Positions 1-10,580 of a DNA stretch of 41,191 nucleotides are shown here, piece after piece. The notes under the pieces were generated by a model. It had not been told where the DNA came from. It did no database searches and was given only the letters and a program-made list of their open reading frames with translations. The stretch lies in assembly GCA_022545455.1 (NCBI GenBank), contig JACZQZ010000009.1, positions 1 to 41,191 of the forward strand. Direction: 5' to 3'. Origin of the DNA: Pseudomonadota bacterium (GTDB lineage: Bacteria > Pseudomonadota > Alphaproteobacteria > Rhodospirillales > 2-02-FULL-58-16). Each line of letters starts with the position of its first letter. Within the stretch, counting starts at the first letter, position 1. Both the position numbers and the translations under genes were made by a program.

Positions 1-1371
1 AAGGAAAGGGCGGCGGACCACGCCTCCCGCCTGGCGGCGCTGACGCAGACGGCGGCGGACGTCGACGCCGAACTGAAGGTGGCCGAAGTCCGGGCCAGGG
101 AGGCCGGCGAGGCCCTGGACGCCCTGCCCGAGGCGGACGCCGCCCGCCGGCAGGTGGACGGGCTGAGGGCGGAGCTGGCCCGGAGCCGCGCGGTCCAGGC
201 GGAATGCCGCAGCGCCCACGATACCCTGATCCACGCGGCCGAGGAACGGCGCCACCGCCTGGAAGACATGGTCGGCGAGGTGGAATCGTGGCGCCGGCGC
301 ATCGACGACGCCACCCGCCAGATCGAACGGCTCGAGGAGCGGCGCCGGGCGGCGGCGGCGGCGGCGGACCTCTTGTCCGCCGCGCCCGAAGAGGTCGCGG
401 AAAAGCGCCGTCGGTTGCTGAGCGCCCTGGAATCGGCGGAGGCCAAACGCGCCGCCGCGGCCGACCGGCTGGCCGAAACCGAGACCCGGGTGGCCGAGGC
501 GGAGCGCATCCTGCGCGCGGCGGAGGCCGACCTTCGCGACGCCCGCGAGCGGCGGGTGCGCGCCGAAGGCCTGGTCGAACAAGCCGAGCAGGCCTGCACG
601 AGCCTCACCCAGCGCATCGCCGAGCGCCTGGAGTGCGCGCCCGACCGGTTGCGCGAAATGGCGGGCCTGGCCGAGGACGCCGAACTCCCCGACATGGAGG
701 CGGTGGAGCGGCGCGTCGAACGCCTGCACCGCGAACGCGAGACCATGGGGCCGGTGAACCTGAGGGCGGAGCAGGAGGCGGGCGAGCTGAAGGAGCAGAT
801 GGACTCCCTCGACACCGAGCGCGCCGACCTGATCAAGGCCATCGAAAAGCTGCGCCGGGGCATCAACGAGCTCAACCGCGAAGGACGGGAAAGGCTTCTC
901 GCCTCGTTCAAGGAGGTGGACCAGCACTTCCGGGAACTGTTCGTGCGCCTGTTCGGCGGCGGCCGGGCCCATCTCGCGCTGACCGAGTCGGACGACCCCC
1001 TGGAGGCCGGCCTGGAAATCCTGGCCAGCCCGCCGGGCAAGCGGCTGCAGGCCCTGTCGCTGCTGTCGGGCGGCGAGCAGGCGCTCACCGCCATCGCGCT
1101 GTTGTTCGCCGTTTTCCTGACCAACCCGGCGCCGATCTGCGTCCTCGACGAGGCGGACGCGCCCCTGGACGACGCCAACGTCGACCGGTTCTGCACCCTG
1201 CTCGAGGAGATGGCCGCCTCCGGACAAACCAACTTCCTGATCATCACCCACCACCGCATGACCATGGCCCGCATGGACCGGCTGTTCGGCGTGACCATGG
1301 GCGAGCGCGGGGTGTCGCAACTGGTGTCGGTGGACCTGCGCCAGGCCGAGGAGCTCAGGGCCACCGCCTGA
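1..1371 (+). CDS. smc: Chromosome partition protein SMC, C-terminal part (5' truncated by window edge)
   Basis: ATP-dependent chromosome condensation and segregation protein. The reading frame is open from base 1, so the gene starts outside the window and the ORF-track GTG at 79 is an internal codon. About 456 residues are visible. A long Ala/Glu/Arg-rich coiled coil fills roughly the first 290 residues, followed by the C-terminal half of the ABC head. The head carries the signature motif LSGGEQ and the Walker B/D-loop [12 protein letters not shown], then a His-switch region ending ITHH. This ordering (coiled coil, then signature plus Walker B with no Walker A) is what the C-terminal half of an SMC looks like. 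RecN is excluded because it is shorter and is found separately in this window. The N-terminal head and hinge cannot be seen. Confidence 0.95.
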   Translation, partial: KERAADHASRLAALTQTAADVDAELKVAEVRAREAGEALDALPEADAARRQVDGLRAELARSRAVQAECRSAHDTLIHAAEERRHRLEDMVGEVESWRRRIDDATRQIERLEERRRAAAAAADLLSAAPEEVAEKRRRLLSALESAEAKRAAAADRLAETETRVAEAERILRAAEADLRDARERRVRAEGLVEQAEQACTSLTQRIAERLECAPDRLREMAGLAEDAELPDMEAVERRVERLHRERETMGPVNLRAEQEAGELKEQMDSLDTERADLIKAIEKLRRGINELNREGRERLLASFKEVDQHFRELFVRLFGGGRAHLALTESDDPLEAGLEILASPPGKRLQALSLLSGGEQALTAIALLFAVFLTNPAPICVLDEADAPLDDANVDRFCTLLEEMAASGQTNFLIITHHRMTMARMDRLFGVTMGERGVSQLVSVDLRQAEELRATA

Positions 1372-1380
1372 ACGGCGTCT

Positions 1381-1452
1381 CCCCCGGGGGTCGCGGGGGC
1401 GCCCCCCGCATACGGTGTCGGGGGGACACCCCCGGTGGCCCCCCGGGGGTTT
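1381..1452 (+). repeat. GC-rich dispersed repeat, family B, copy 1
   Basis: This G/C-run segment contains the core GCATACGGTGTCGGGGGG. Its reverse complement recurs almost base for base at 6462-6535, and a more diverged copy lies at 6574-6640. It sits just after the smc stop codon and contains nested inverted G/C runs (GGGGGG/CCCCCC), so it could fold strongly in RNA. The small ORFs drawn across it are low-complexity shadows. Confidence 0.8.
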
Positions 1453-1516
1453 TCCGGCCCGGAATAAAGGAAATTATTTCCGTATTATCAACCCGTTAGG
1501 CGTGGGGTTTTCGATC

Positions 1517-1545
1517 TTGACAGGTCTCCGGCCCGCCATTACTTT
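1517..1545 (+). promoter_or_regulatory. Sigma70-type promoter of the F0 ATP synthase operon
   Basis: A perfect -35 hexamer TTGACA (1517-1522) is followed by a 17-nt spacer and the -10 hexamer TACTTT (1540-1545), which keeps the conserved T, A and final T. Transcription would begin near 1552, about 65 nt ahead of the atpI ATG. It is the only strong promoter match between smc and atpI and is placed correctly to drive the whole operon. The hexamers are seen directly; activity is inferred. Confidence 0.6.
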
Positions 1546-1617
1546 TCGCCCCGCATATGGCACAACTCCGGCCAAACGGGGAGTTTCCCGCGCGCCTTCC
1601 CTGTGCGCGATGTTCCG

Positions 1618-2043
1618 ATGAGCGAAGGCAAGGCCCCGCATCCTTCCGCGCCCCCGGCGCCGAAACATCCGACGGCGCTGGAAGACCTGGATGCACGCCT
1701 GCGCCATGCCCGCGCGGCACGGGAACCGCCGGCGCCGAAGCACGAAGGGGTGCCGATGAGCGGTCTCGGCATGGCGTTCCGCATCGGGACGGAACTGGTG
1801 GCGGCCCTGGCCGTGGGCGTAGGCATCGGTCTCCTGCTCGACCACTGGCTGGACACCGGGCCGTGGTTCCTGGTCGTGTTTTTCTTCCTCGGCGCGGCCG
1901 CCGGAATGCTGAACGTCTACCGCGCGGCAAGCGGTATCGGTCTGGCCCCCGGTTTTCCGCAACGCCCTGAGAAGGGCACGGAACCGGGGGAAGAGAAAGA
2001 GGAACACGACGGACCGGCCGGAACCGGGCGGCCGGGAAACTAA
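1618..2043 (+). CDS. atpI: ATP synthase protein I (AtpI), F0 assembly protein
   Basis: A small membrane protein at the head of F0 operons, thought to help assemble the c-ring and supply Mg2+. The protein is 141 aa from the ATG at 1618; a GTG at 1603 in the same frame would add five residues. It has a Pro/Ala-rich cytoplasmic N-terminus of about 45 residues, then two hydrophobic helices (roughly 54-75 and 80-100) joined by a short DHWLDTGPW turn, and a charged tail. The two-helix hairpin and the position directly before atpB are diagnostic of AtpI in alphaproteobacteria; the sequence itself is poorly conserved. No strong Shine-Dalgarno precedes either start, so the start is uncertain. It lies about 65 nt downstream of the predicted transcription start. 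Confidence 0.8.
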   Translation: MSEGKAPHPSAPPAPKHPTALEDLDARLRHARAAREPPAPKHEGVPMSGLGMAFRIGTELVAALAVGVGIGLLLDHWLDTGPWFLVVFFFLGAAAGMLNVYRAASGIGLAPGFPQRPEKGTEPGEEKEEHDGPAGTGRPGN

Positions 2044-2072
2044 GTATAAGACGAGGGACGGCGGGACATACC

Positions 2073-2798
2073 GTGGCCAATCCGTTAGCGCAGTTCGAAA
2101 TCACCACCCTGGTTCCCATTCAACTGGGCGGGGTCGACGCGTCGTTTACCAATTCCGGCCTGTTCATGGTCGTCGCGGTGACCGCCATCACCCTTTTCCT
2201 GACCCTGGGCATGCGGGCCCACCGCCTGGTTCCGGGGCGCTGGCAATCCATGGCCGAGCTCAGTTACGAATTCATAGCCTCGATGGTGCGTGACAACGTG
2301 GGCACGGAAGGGCGCCCGTATTTTCCCTTCATCTTCTCGCTGTTCATGTTCATCCTGTTCGCCAACCTGATCGGCCTCGTTCCGTACAGCTTCACCTTCA
2401 CCAGCCACATCATCGTCACCTTCGCCATGGCCATCACCGTCTTCCTCGGCGTCACCGTCATCGGGATCATCCGCCACGGGCTGCGTTTCTTCACCCTCTT
2501 CCTGCCCAGCGGGGTGCCCATGGTCATGGCCCCGTTGCTGATTCCCATCGAGATCGTCTCGTACCTGTCCCGGCCGGTCAGCCTTTCCATCCGGCTGTTC
2601 GCCAACATGATGGCGGGGCACACCATGCTCAAGGTGTTTGCCGGGTTCGTCGTGCCCCTTGGCATCCTCGGCGGATGGGCGCCGCTCGCCGTCGACGTGG
2701 CGCTCACGGGGTTCGAGTTCCTGGTGGCGGTCTTGCAGGCCTATGTGTTTACGATTCTGACCTGCCTTTACCTGAACGACGCGATAAATCTGCATTAG
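2073..2798 (+). CDS. atpB: F0 ATP synthase subunit a
   Basis: Subunit a forms the proton half-channels next to the c-ring in the inner membrane. The protein is 241 aa, normal for alphaproteobacteria, and starts at a GTG preceded by a GGCGGGA ribosome site. Five or six hydrophobic helices are evident. The essential stator arginine lies in the motif SIRLFANMMAGH (Arg about 174), and the last helix pair contains the conserved LQAYVFTILTCLYLNDA. The gene follows atpI by 29 nt and precedes atpE by 23 nt, consistent with one transcript. No unusual features. Confidence 0.97.
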   Translation: MANPLAQFEITTLVPIQLGGVDASFTNSGLFMVVAVTAITLFLTLGMRAHRLVPGRWQSMAELSYEFIASMVRDNVGTEGRPYFPFIFSLFMFILFANLIGLVPYSFTFTSHIIVTFAMAITVFLGVTVIGIIRHGLRFFTLFLPSGVPMVMAPLLIPIEIVSYLSRPVSLSIRLFANMMAGHTMLKVFAGFVVPLGILGGWAPLAVDVALTGFEFLVAVLQAYVFTILTCLYLNDAINLH

Positions 2799-2821
2799 AG
2801 AGAAACCGAGGAAACAGGACC

Positions 2822-3046
2822 ATGGAATTAGACGCCGCGAAAATGGTTGGCGCCGGCTTGGCCGTTATCGGCCTGGGCGGCGTGGGCGCCGGGATCGGCA
2901 ATATCTTCGCATCCCTGATCGGCTCCATCGCCCGCAACCCCGCCGCCCGGGGCCAGGTGTTCGGCCTGTCCATGCTGGGCTTTGCCCTGGTCGAGGCGGT
3001 GGCGCTGTACGCCCTGCTGATCTCGTTCCTGATCCTGTTCACCTGA
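2822..3046 (+). CDS. atpE: F0 ATP synthase subunit c
   Basis: The proton-carrying c-ring subunit, 74 aa. Two transmembrane hairpin helices are joined by a polar loop with the RNP triplet (residues 38-40). The proton-binding carboxylate is Glu58 in FALVEAVALY. The first helix has the Gly-rich packing face GLGGVGAGIG. The start is the ATG at 2822, set by the AGGAAACAGG ribosome site; the longer ORF in the track runs back into atpB. Nothing in helix 1 suggests the Gln/Ser set of a sodium-binding c subunit, so a proton-driven ring is inferred. Confidence 0.97.
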   Translation: MELDAAKMVGAGLAVIGLGGVGAGIGNIFASLIGSIARNPAARGQVFGLSMLGFALVEAVALYALLISFLILFT

Positions 3047-3104
3047 GGCGACGGGACGCGGGCGGCGCGGGCGCGCCGGCCGCAAATTCCCAGGGGAGCG
3101 CGCA

Positions 3105-3680
3105 ATGGTCATGGGGACCGTAAGGACGGCGCTGGCATTCGCGACCGGCGCCATGGCCCTTCCCGCCGGGCCGGCTTTGGCGGCGGGCCTGCCGCAACTG
3201 GATCCGTCCACGTACGCGCCCCAGGTCATCTGGCTGGCCATCACCTTTGGCGTGCTCTACGTCCTCATGGCCAGGGTGGCGCTGCCCAGGATCGGCCACG
3301 TGCTGGAGGAGCGCCGGCACAAGATCGATCGAAACCTGAAAATGGCCGAAACCCTGAAGGTCGACGCCGAGGACGCGGCCGAGGCCTACGAGGGCGCCAT
3401 GGCCGACGCCCGGGCCCGCGCCGGGAACGTGCTCGGCGACGTCCGCGAGCGCGCGGCCAAGGAAACGGCCGAGCGCCAGGCGGAACTGGGCGCGCGCCTG
3501 CACGCCGACATCCAGGAGGCGGAAGCGGGCATCGCCGAGGCCAGGGACAAGGCCGTGGCCGGCATCCGGGACCTGGCGGCCGAGGTGGCGCATTCGGCGG
3601 CGGAGAAGCTGGCCGGGGAAACCGTGGACGCGGGCGCGGTGCGAAGCGCCGTCGACGCGGTGCTGAAGGAGCGCGGATAA
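3105..3680 (+). CDS. atpF': F0 ATP synthase subunit b'
   Basis: One of two diverged b-type stator subunits, as found in photosynthetic and many alpha-proteobacteria. The protein is 191 aa. A signal-like N-terminus (about 1-27) precedes the single membrane helix VIWLAITFGVLYVLMARVAL (about 42-61). The rest is a charged Ala/Glu/Arg-rich coiled coil that would pair with subunit b and reach F1. The start has a GGGGAG site eight bases upstream. Its stop overlaps the atpF start in TAATG, so the two stalk subunits should be made in equal amounts. Also called atpG or atpF2 in some annotations. Confidence 0.92.
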   Translation: MVMGTVRTALAFATGAMALPAGPALAAGLPQLDPSTYAPQVIWLAITFGVLYVLMARVALPRIGHVLEERRHKIDRNLKMAETLKVDAEDAAEAYEGAMADARARAGNVLGDVRERAAKETAERQAELGARLHADIQEAEAGIAEARDKAVAGIRDLAAEVAHSAAEKLAGETVDAGAVRSAVDAVLKERG

Positions 3681-4207
3681 TGCGGGCATGGGCGGCGGAA
3701 ACGGCCGCCGGGGCCGGCGAGGCCTTCTACGAGGCGCCCGAGTTCTGGGTGGCGGTGGCCTTCGTCATCGTCGTCGCCGCCATCTTCAAGCCGGTGGCCG
3801 GCCGCATCGGCGCCGCCCTGGACGACCGTGCCGAGACCATCAAGACCCAGATCGACGAGGCCGTGCGCCTGCACGAGGAGGCCCAGGAACTCCTGGCTTC
3901 GTACGAGCGCAAGCATCGCCACGCGGCTGCCGAGGCCGAAGAGATCGTCGAGCGCGCCCGCAAGGAAGCCGACAGGCTGGGCAAAAGGGCGGCAGAGGAC
4001 CTGGAGAAGGCCCTGAAACGGCGCCAGCAACAGGCCATGGAGCGGATCGCCCGGGCCGAGGCCGAGGCCCTGGACGAGGTCCGCGGCGTCGCCGTCGACG
4101 TGGCGCTGGACGCCACCCGGCGCCTGCTGGCGGAAAAGGTGTCGGGCAAAAGGGCCGACGCCATGATCGACGCCGCCATCGAGGAACTGCCGGAAAAGCT
4201 GGGCTGA
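3680..4207 (+). CDS. atpF: F0 ATP synthase subunit b
   Basis: The second peripheral-stalk subunit, 175 aa. A short periplasmic N-terminus leads into one membrane helix (EFWVAVAFVIVVAAIFKPV, about residues 21-39), followed by a long charged coiled coil with many Ala/Glu/Arg heptads. The start ATG overlaps the atpF' stop (TAATG). It is the last gene of the operon. The F1 genes (atpHAGDC) are not here, as is usual for alphaproteobacteria, where the F0 and F1 operons are separate. Two perfect hairpins follow the stop and probably end the transcript. Confidence 0.95.
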   Translation: MRAWAAETAAGAGEAFYEAPEFWVAVAFVIVVAAIFKPVAGRIGAALDDRAETIKTQIDEAVRLHEEAQELLASYERKHRHAAAEAEEIVERARKEADRLGKRAAEDLEKALKRRQQQAMERIARAEAEALDEVRGVAVDVALDATRRLLAEKVSGKRADAMIDAAIEELPEKLG

Positions 4208-4233
4208 GCCCCTGGCCCCCCATTCATGGGGTT

Positions 4234-6640
<2,407 letters not shown>

Positions 6641-6726
6641 TCGTCGCGCGCCGCTTGTGATGCTCCACCATCACGGCGCGCCGCGCTCCTAGCCGGAAAC
6701 CTCGCAAGACCGTCGTATGGTGCGCC

Positions 6727-6748
6727 AAATCGTGAAAGTGAGTACTAG
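6727..6748 (-). repeat. Terminal inverted repeat, recN-side arm
   Basis: The 22-bp arm pairs perfectly with 6359-6380. It begins 10 bp beyond the recN stop codon. In a recN-ligA transcript the two arms could form a 22-bp helix closing a loop of about 346 nt. Confidence 0.85.
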
Positions 6749-6757
6749 AACCCCGGC

Positions 6758-8431
6758 TCACGGCCCCGGCCCTTCGAGCAGGCTGCCGGCCGCGGCCCGC
6801 GCCTCGTCGGTCACCCGCGCGCCGGCCAGCATGCGCGCGATCTCTTCCTTGCGCGCCGGCTTGGAAAGGGCGTCCACGGTGGTCGTCACGCCCCGCCCGG
6901 CGGCCGATTTGGAGACCCGCCAGTGGTGGGCGCCGCGCGCCGCCACCTGGGGCGAATGGGTGACCACCAGCACCTGCACGGTGTCCGCCAGCCTGGCCAG
7001 GCGCTCGCCCACGGCCGCCGCCACGGCGCCGCCGACACCCGTATCGACCTCGTCGAAGACGATGGTGGGAACCGGATCGGCCTCGGCCAGCACGACGCGG
7101 AGCGCCAGCATGAACCGCGCCAGTTCGCCGCCCGAGGTGATGCGGTTCAGCGGTCCCGCCGGCATGCCGGGATTGGTCGCCACCTGGAAGACGACGCTTT
7201 CGCACCCCTGTTCGCCCCAGTCTTCCTCGTCCAGGGGTCTCAGCTCGGTCGAGAACGTGGCCTTGCCCAGCTTCAGGGGCTTGAGCTCCCCGGCGACGGC
7301 GGGATCGAGCCCAGCCGCGGCCTGCCGGCGGGCACCGCTCAACGCCCCGGCCGCCTCCATGAACGCGGCGCGCGCCGCCTTTTCCTCGCGCTCCAGCCTT
7401 TCCAGGGCCGCCGCGCCGTCCTCCACCGCCGCCAGCTCCGCGGCCAGCTTTCCATGCACCGCCGACAGGCCGTCGACGCCGGTGCCGTGCTTGCGGGCCA
7501 GGGCCCTGAGCGCGAACAGCCGTTCCTCCACCGCCTCCAGGGCGCGCCCGTCGAGGTCGATCCCGGCGCCCGCCTTTTCCACGAGGGCCGTGCCCTCGGC
7601 GACCTCCGCCTGGGCGCGCTCGAAGGCGGCGATGGCCGCGTCCAGGCGTCCGCCGGCCTTTTCCGCCACCCGCTCCAGATGCCTGAGCGCGCGCCGGAGC
7701 GCGGCCTCGACGCCGGGGCCTTCGCCGAGCGCCTCCGTCGCCTGGTTCATCGCCTGGAGCAGTTTTTCCGCGTGCATCATCACCGCCCGCTGGCCGGCCA
7801 GCGCCGCCTCCTCATCGGGTTTGGGATCGAGGGCCGCCAGTTCCCCGGTGGCGTGGCGCAGGAAGTCCTCCTCTGCCCGCGCCGCCTCCCACGCCGCCGC
7901 GGCCCCGGCCCGGGCCTGGCCGGCCCGGCGCCAGTTCCGGCGGGCCCCTCCGACGCGCGCCACGAGGGATTCCAGGTCCCCGTAGGCATCCAGCAGGGCG
8001 CGGTGGTTGGCCGGGTCGAGGAGGCGCTGGCTCTCGAACTGCCCGTGCACTTCGGCCAGGCTTTCGGCGAAGCGCCGCAGCAGCGCCACGCTCACCGGCT
8101 GGTCGTTGACGAAGGCCCGCGAGCGGCCGTCGGCGCCAAGCACCCGGCGCAGGAGCAGGGTCCCGTCGGCGCCGTCGATGCCGTGTTCTTCCAGGAGTTC
8201 ACCGGCGGGATGGCCGGCGGCCACGGCGAACTCCGCCGTGACCACGGCCTGCTTGGCGCCGTGGCGGACGAGGCGGCTGTCGGCGCGCACGCCGAGCGCC
8301 AGTCCCAGGGCGTCCAGCAGAATGGATTTCCCGGCCCCCGTTTCGCCGGTGAGCACGCACAAACCAAGATGGAAGGTAAGGTCCAGGCGGCCTATGAGGA
8401 CGACGTCGCGGATCGACAGAGTGCGCAGCAT
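6758..8431 (-). CDS. recN: DNA repair protein RecN
   Basis: An SMC-like ATPase that acts early at double-strand breaks. 557 aa, the usual length. The Walker A motif GETGAGKS is at residues 29-36, preceded by the typical start [14 protein letters not shown] central coiled-coil region follows. The C-terminal head has the signature [14 protein letters not shown], Walker [14 protein letters not shown] and the His switch [10 protein letters not shown]. It lies 13 nt downstream of bamD, a common alphaproteobacterial order, and is followed by the TIR-bounded segment and ligA. No LexA box could be picked out by eye, so SOS control is not claimed. Confidence 0.96.
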   Translation of the reverse strand: MLRTLSIRDVVLIGRLDLTFHLGLCVLTGETGAGKSILLDALGLALGVRADSRLVRHGAKQAVVTAEFAVAAGHPAGELLEEHGIDGADGTLLLRRVLGADGRSRAFVNDQPVSVALLRRFAESLAEVHGQFESQRLLDPANHRALLDAYGDLESLVARVGGARRNWRRAGQARAGAAAAWEAARAEEDFLRHATGELAALDPKPDEEAALAGQRAVMMHAEKLLQAMNQATEALGEGPGVEAALRRALRHLERVAEKAGGRLDAAIAAFERAQAEVAEGTALVEKAGAGIDLDGRALEAVEERLFALRALARKHGTGVDGLSAVHGKLAAELAAVEDGAAALERLEREEKAARAAFMEAAGALSGARRQAAAGLDPAVAGELKPLKLGKATFSTELRPLDEEDWGEQGCESVVFQVATNPGMPAGPLNRITSGGELARFMLALRVVLAEADPVPTIVFDEVDTGVGGAVAAAVGERLARLADTVQVLVVTHSPQVAARGAHHWRVSKSAAGRGVTTTVDALSKPARKEEIARMLAGARVTDEARAAAGSLLEGPGP

Positions 8432-8444
8432 CCCACCCGTCCGG

Positions 8445-9293
8445 CTACCAGAACTTGTACCACGGTTCCTTCTCCCTCTCCCCGGGCTCCTTTCCCTCCA
8501 TGAGATCGTAGGAATCGTTGTACCACTCGCTGCCCGGAAAGTTGTGGCCCAGCACGGCGGCCGTCTTGCGCGCCTCCTCGTCGACGCCGAGGGCGCGAAA
8601 GGCCTCGGTCAGGCGGTGCAGCGCCTCGGGCACGTGGGTCGTGGTCTGGTAGTTCTCGATGACCGCCTTGAACCGGTTGATGGCCGCCCCGTAATGGCCC
8701 TGGCGCAGATAATAGCGGCCGATCTCCATCTCTTTTCCGGCAAGGTGGTCATAGGTCAGGTCGATCTTGATCTTGGCGGCGCGCGCATACTTGGTTTCGG
8801 GATACCGGGAAACCAGCTGGTTCAGGGTCTTCAGGGCAGACTCGGTCATATTCTGGTCGCGGCTCACGTCCGAGATCTGTTCGTAGTAACTGAGCCCCTT
8901 CAGGTAATAGGCGTAGGGAACGTCGCGGTTGGACGGGTGCAGCTGGATAAAGCGGTCCAGCGCAACGATGGCGTCGTCGTAGTCATTGTTCTGGTAGTAC
9001 GCGTAGGCGGCCATCAACTGGGCCCTGGTCGCCCAGGTCGAGTAGGGGTGCTGGCGCTCCACCTCGTCGAACAGGGCGCCCGCGGCCCGGTAATCCTTGA
9101 CCTCGAGCGCATCCACCGCCTCGTTGTAGAGGGATTCCACGGGGCGTTCGACGTACTCGTCCTCCTCCGTGCCCGCACACGCGGCCAGGAGAACGACGCC
9201 CAGGACCGCCGCCAGCCTGGCGAACAAGGGAAAACGGCGCGGCGCGGCGGCATTCCCTCCCCTGGCCGGAAAATTACGCAAACCCGGATTCAT
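8445..9293 (-). CDS. bamD: Outer membrane assembly lipoprotein BamD
   Basis: A lipoprotein of the BAM complex that inserts beta-barrel proteins into the outer membrane (also ComL/YfiO). 282 aa. A basic N-terminus and hydrophobic core end in the lipobox VLLAAC, with the lipidated cysteine at residue 39. Five TPR-like repeats follow, including the recognisable stretches LYNEAVDALEVKDYRAAGALFDEV (quoted in part) and AINRFKAVIENYQTTTHVPEAL. The start is the ATG at 9293. It lies only about two bases after the predicted transcription start, so the message may be nearly leaderless; a TTG just before the hydrophobic core is a weaker alternative. Confidence 0.95.
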   Translation of the reverse strand: MNPGLRNFPARGGNAAAPRRFPLFARLAAVLGVVLLAACAGTEEDEYVERPVESLYNEAVDALEVKDYRAAGALFDEVERQHPYSTWATRAQLMAAYAYYQNNDYDDAIVALDRFIQLHPSNRDVPYAYYLKGLSYYEQISDVSRDQNMTESALKTLNQLVSRYPETKYARAAKIKIDLTYDHLAGKEMEIGRYYLRQGHYGAAINRFKAVIENYQTTTHVPEALHRLTEAFRALGVDEEARKTAAVLGHNFPGSEWYNDSYDLMEGKEPGEREKEPWYKFW

Positions 9294-9301
9294 ACCGCCG
9301 G

Positions 9302-9332
9302 ATTATATCACGGTGGCACGGACTCTGTACAA
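9302..9332 (-). promoter_or_regulatory. Candidate bamD promoter with perfect -10
   Basis: On the minus strand TTGTAC (9332-9327) is followed, after a rather long 19-nt spacer, by a perfect TATAAT (9307-9302). Predicted initiation at about 9295 falls next to the bamD ATG at 9293. It would let bamD-recN-ligA be expressed independently of the dcw cluster. Confidence 0.5.
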
Positions 9333-9418
9333 GTTCGTGGCCGACGTGCGGGGCGCGACGGCTGCGGGAATTCGACGGTAATGCGGAAACGAACGGGGGG
9401 AGGCGGGCGGATACTGGT

Positions 9419-10408
9419 CTAGGCCGTCGCGGCCACGGCCACGGCCGGCTCGTCGGCCCAGGCGCCATCCACGGACTGCGCGTCGACGGCGTCGGCGTCC
9501 GCCACGTCGTAACACCAGGCTTCCGCATCGGCGAACAGGGCGCGCAGGAGCCGGTTGGTGATGGCATGCCCCGAACGGACGCCGTGAAAACGGCCGATGA
9601 TGGGGGCGCCGGCCAGATAGAGATCGCCCACGGCGTCCAAGACCTTGTGGCGGACAAATTCGTCCTCGAAGCGCAGGCCGCCCTCGTTGAGGACCTTGTC
9701 GCCGCTGACCACGACCGCGTTGTCCAGGGACCCGCCCTGGGCCAGTCCCTCGGCCCTTAGCCGTTCGAGCTCGTGCAGGAAGCCAAAGGTCCGGGCGGGG
9801 GCGAGCTCTTTCTTGAAGTTGCCGTTGATGAGGCCGATGGAGATGGTTTGCCGGGAAACGGCGGCGCAGTTGAATTCGATCTCGAAGCCGAGGGAAAACC
9901 CGGTGCCGGGCGAAAGCGAGGCAAAGCGCTTGCCTTCGTCGATCACGACCGCCTTGCGCACGCGGATGACGCGGAGCGGCGCCGCCTGTCCGACGATGCC
10001 CGCGCGCTCGATGAGGGCGACGAAGGGCGCCGCGCTGCCGTCCATGATCGGCACCTCGGGACCGGTGATGTCGATAACGGCATTGTCGATGGCGCAGCCG
10101 CGCAGGGCCGCCATCAGGTGCTCGACGGTGCTGACCGTCGCCCCGTCTTCGTTGCCCACGGTGGTGGACATCCGGGTATCGACCACCCGGTCCCAGGTCG
10201 CCGGAATCACGGAGCCGCCGGCGATGTCCGTGCGCCGGAACACGATTCCGCTCCCGGCCTCGCCCGGGCGCAGCGTCATCGACACCATGTCGCCGCAGTG
10301 CAGGGCAATGCCGGTGCACTCGACCGGACCTTTAAGGGTCTTCTGGCGGATGATTTTCTTGCGGTTGAATTTCGCAGCCGGCCTGCGGCTGCCGCGTGAA
10401 ACCCCCAT
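9419..10408 (-). CDS. lpxC: UDP-3-O-acyl-N-acetylglucosamine deacetylase LpxC
   Basis: A zinc enzyme that performs the committed step of lipid A synthesis, removing acetate from UDP-3-O-acyl-GlcNAc. 329 aa from the ATG at 10408; the longer ORF back to 10531 runs through a C-homopolymer and a hairpin and is not protein-like. Recognisable parts are the N-terminal [17 protein letters not shown], the zinc-binding His motif [11 protein letters not shown], the Gly-rich [10 protein letters not shown] region, [14 protein letters not shown] with the other metal ligands, and the catalytic His in [14 protein letters not shown]. It lies downstream of ftsZ, as in many proteobacteria. A GGGGGAAG sequence lies directly before the ATG. 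Confidence 0.95.
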   Translation of the reverse strand: MGVSRGSRRPAAKFNRKKIIRQKTLKGPVECTGIALHCGDMVSMTLRPGEAGSGIVFRRTDIAGGSVIPATWDRVVDTRMSTTVGNEDGATVSTVEHLMAALRGCAIDNAVIDITGPEVPIMDGSAAPFVALIERAGIVGQAAPLRVIRVRKAVVIDEGKRFASLSPGTGFSLGFEIEFNCAAVSRQTISIGLINGNFKKELAPARTFGFLHELERLRAEGLAQGGSLDNAVVVSGDKVLNEGGLRFEDEFVRHKVLDAVGDLYLAGAPIIGRFHGVRSGHAITNRLLRALFADAEAWCYDVADADAVDAQSVDGAWADEPAVAVAATA

Positions 10409-10441
10409 CTTCCCCCGCTTAAATTCCTTGGTCAGGTTCGA

Positions 10442-10452
10442 CCCCCCCCCCC
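10442..10452. repeat. C11 homopolymer tract upstream of lpxC
   Basis: Eleven consecutive C residues (G11 on the lpxC coding strand) lie about 35 bp upstream of the chosen lpxC start. Tracts of this length can change length by slippage and are also error-prone in sequencing. It is the longest homopolymer noticed in the window. Confidence 0.8.
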
Positions 10453-10490
10453 GGCAACGGCCCAATCCCCTTGGGCGCATTCCGGTGGAA

Positions 10491-10533
10491 GAGTGCCTCG
10501 GAGATGTCTTTACCAACATCGCCCGAGGCACTC
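10491..10533. promoter_or_regulatory. Long stem-loop in the ftsZ-lpxC intergenic region
   Basis: An 11-bp perfect stem GAGTGCCTCGG/CCGAGGCACTC encloses a second short stem GATGT/ACATC. There is no U-run on the minus (ftsZ to lpxC) strand, so an intrinsic terminator is unlikely. An attenuator, an mRNA processing site or a stabilising 3' structure for ftsZ is possible. Confidence 0.5.
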
Positions 10534-10580
10534 AAATCAACATTTGTTACGAATTGTTACGCCAACTCAGAGCCTTACCG

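Larger units (their letters stand above)
1372..1602. other. smc-atpI intergenic region
   Basis: About 230 bp without a credible gene. It holds the family B repeat just after smc, then a short AT-rich stretch with a 13-nt palindrome GGAAATTATTTCC at 1469-1481, and then the atp promoter at 1517-1545. Nothing else is recognised. Confidence 0.6.

Noticed and set aside
10409-10531. N-terminal extension of lpxC in the ORF track
   Set aside because: It translates a homopolymer and hairpin region, and LpxC homologues begin near RQKTLKGP.
10491-10533. Stem-loop considered as an intrinsic terminator for ftsZ
   Set aside because: No U-run follows the stem on the minus strand, so it is listed only as a regulatory structure.
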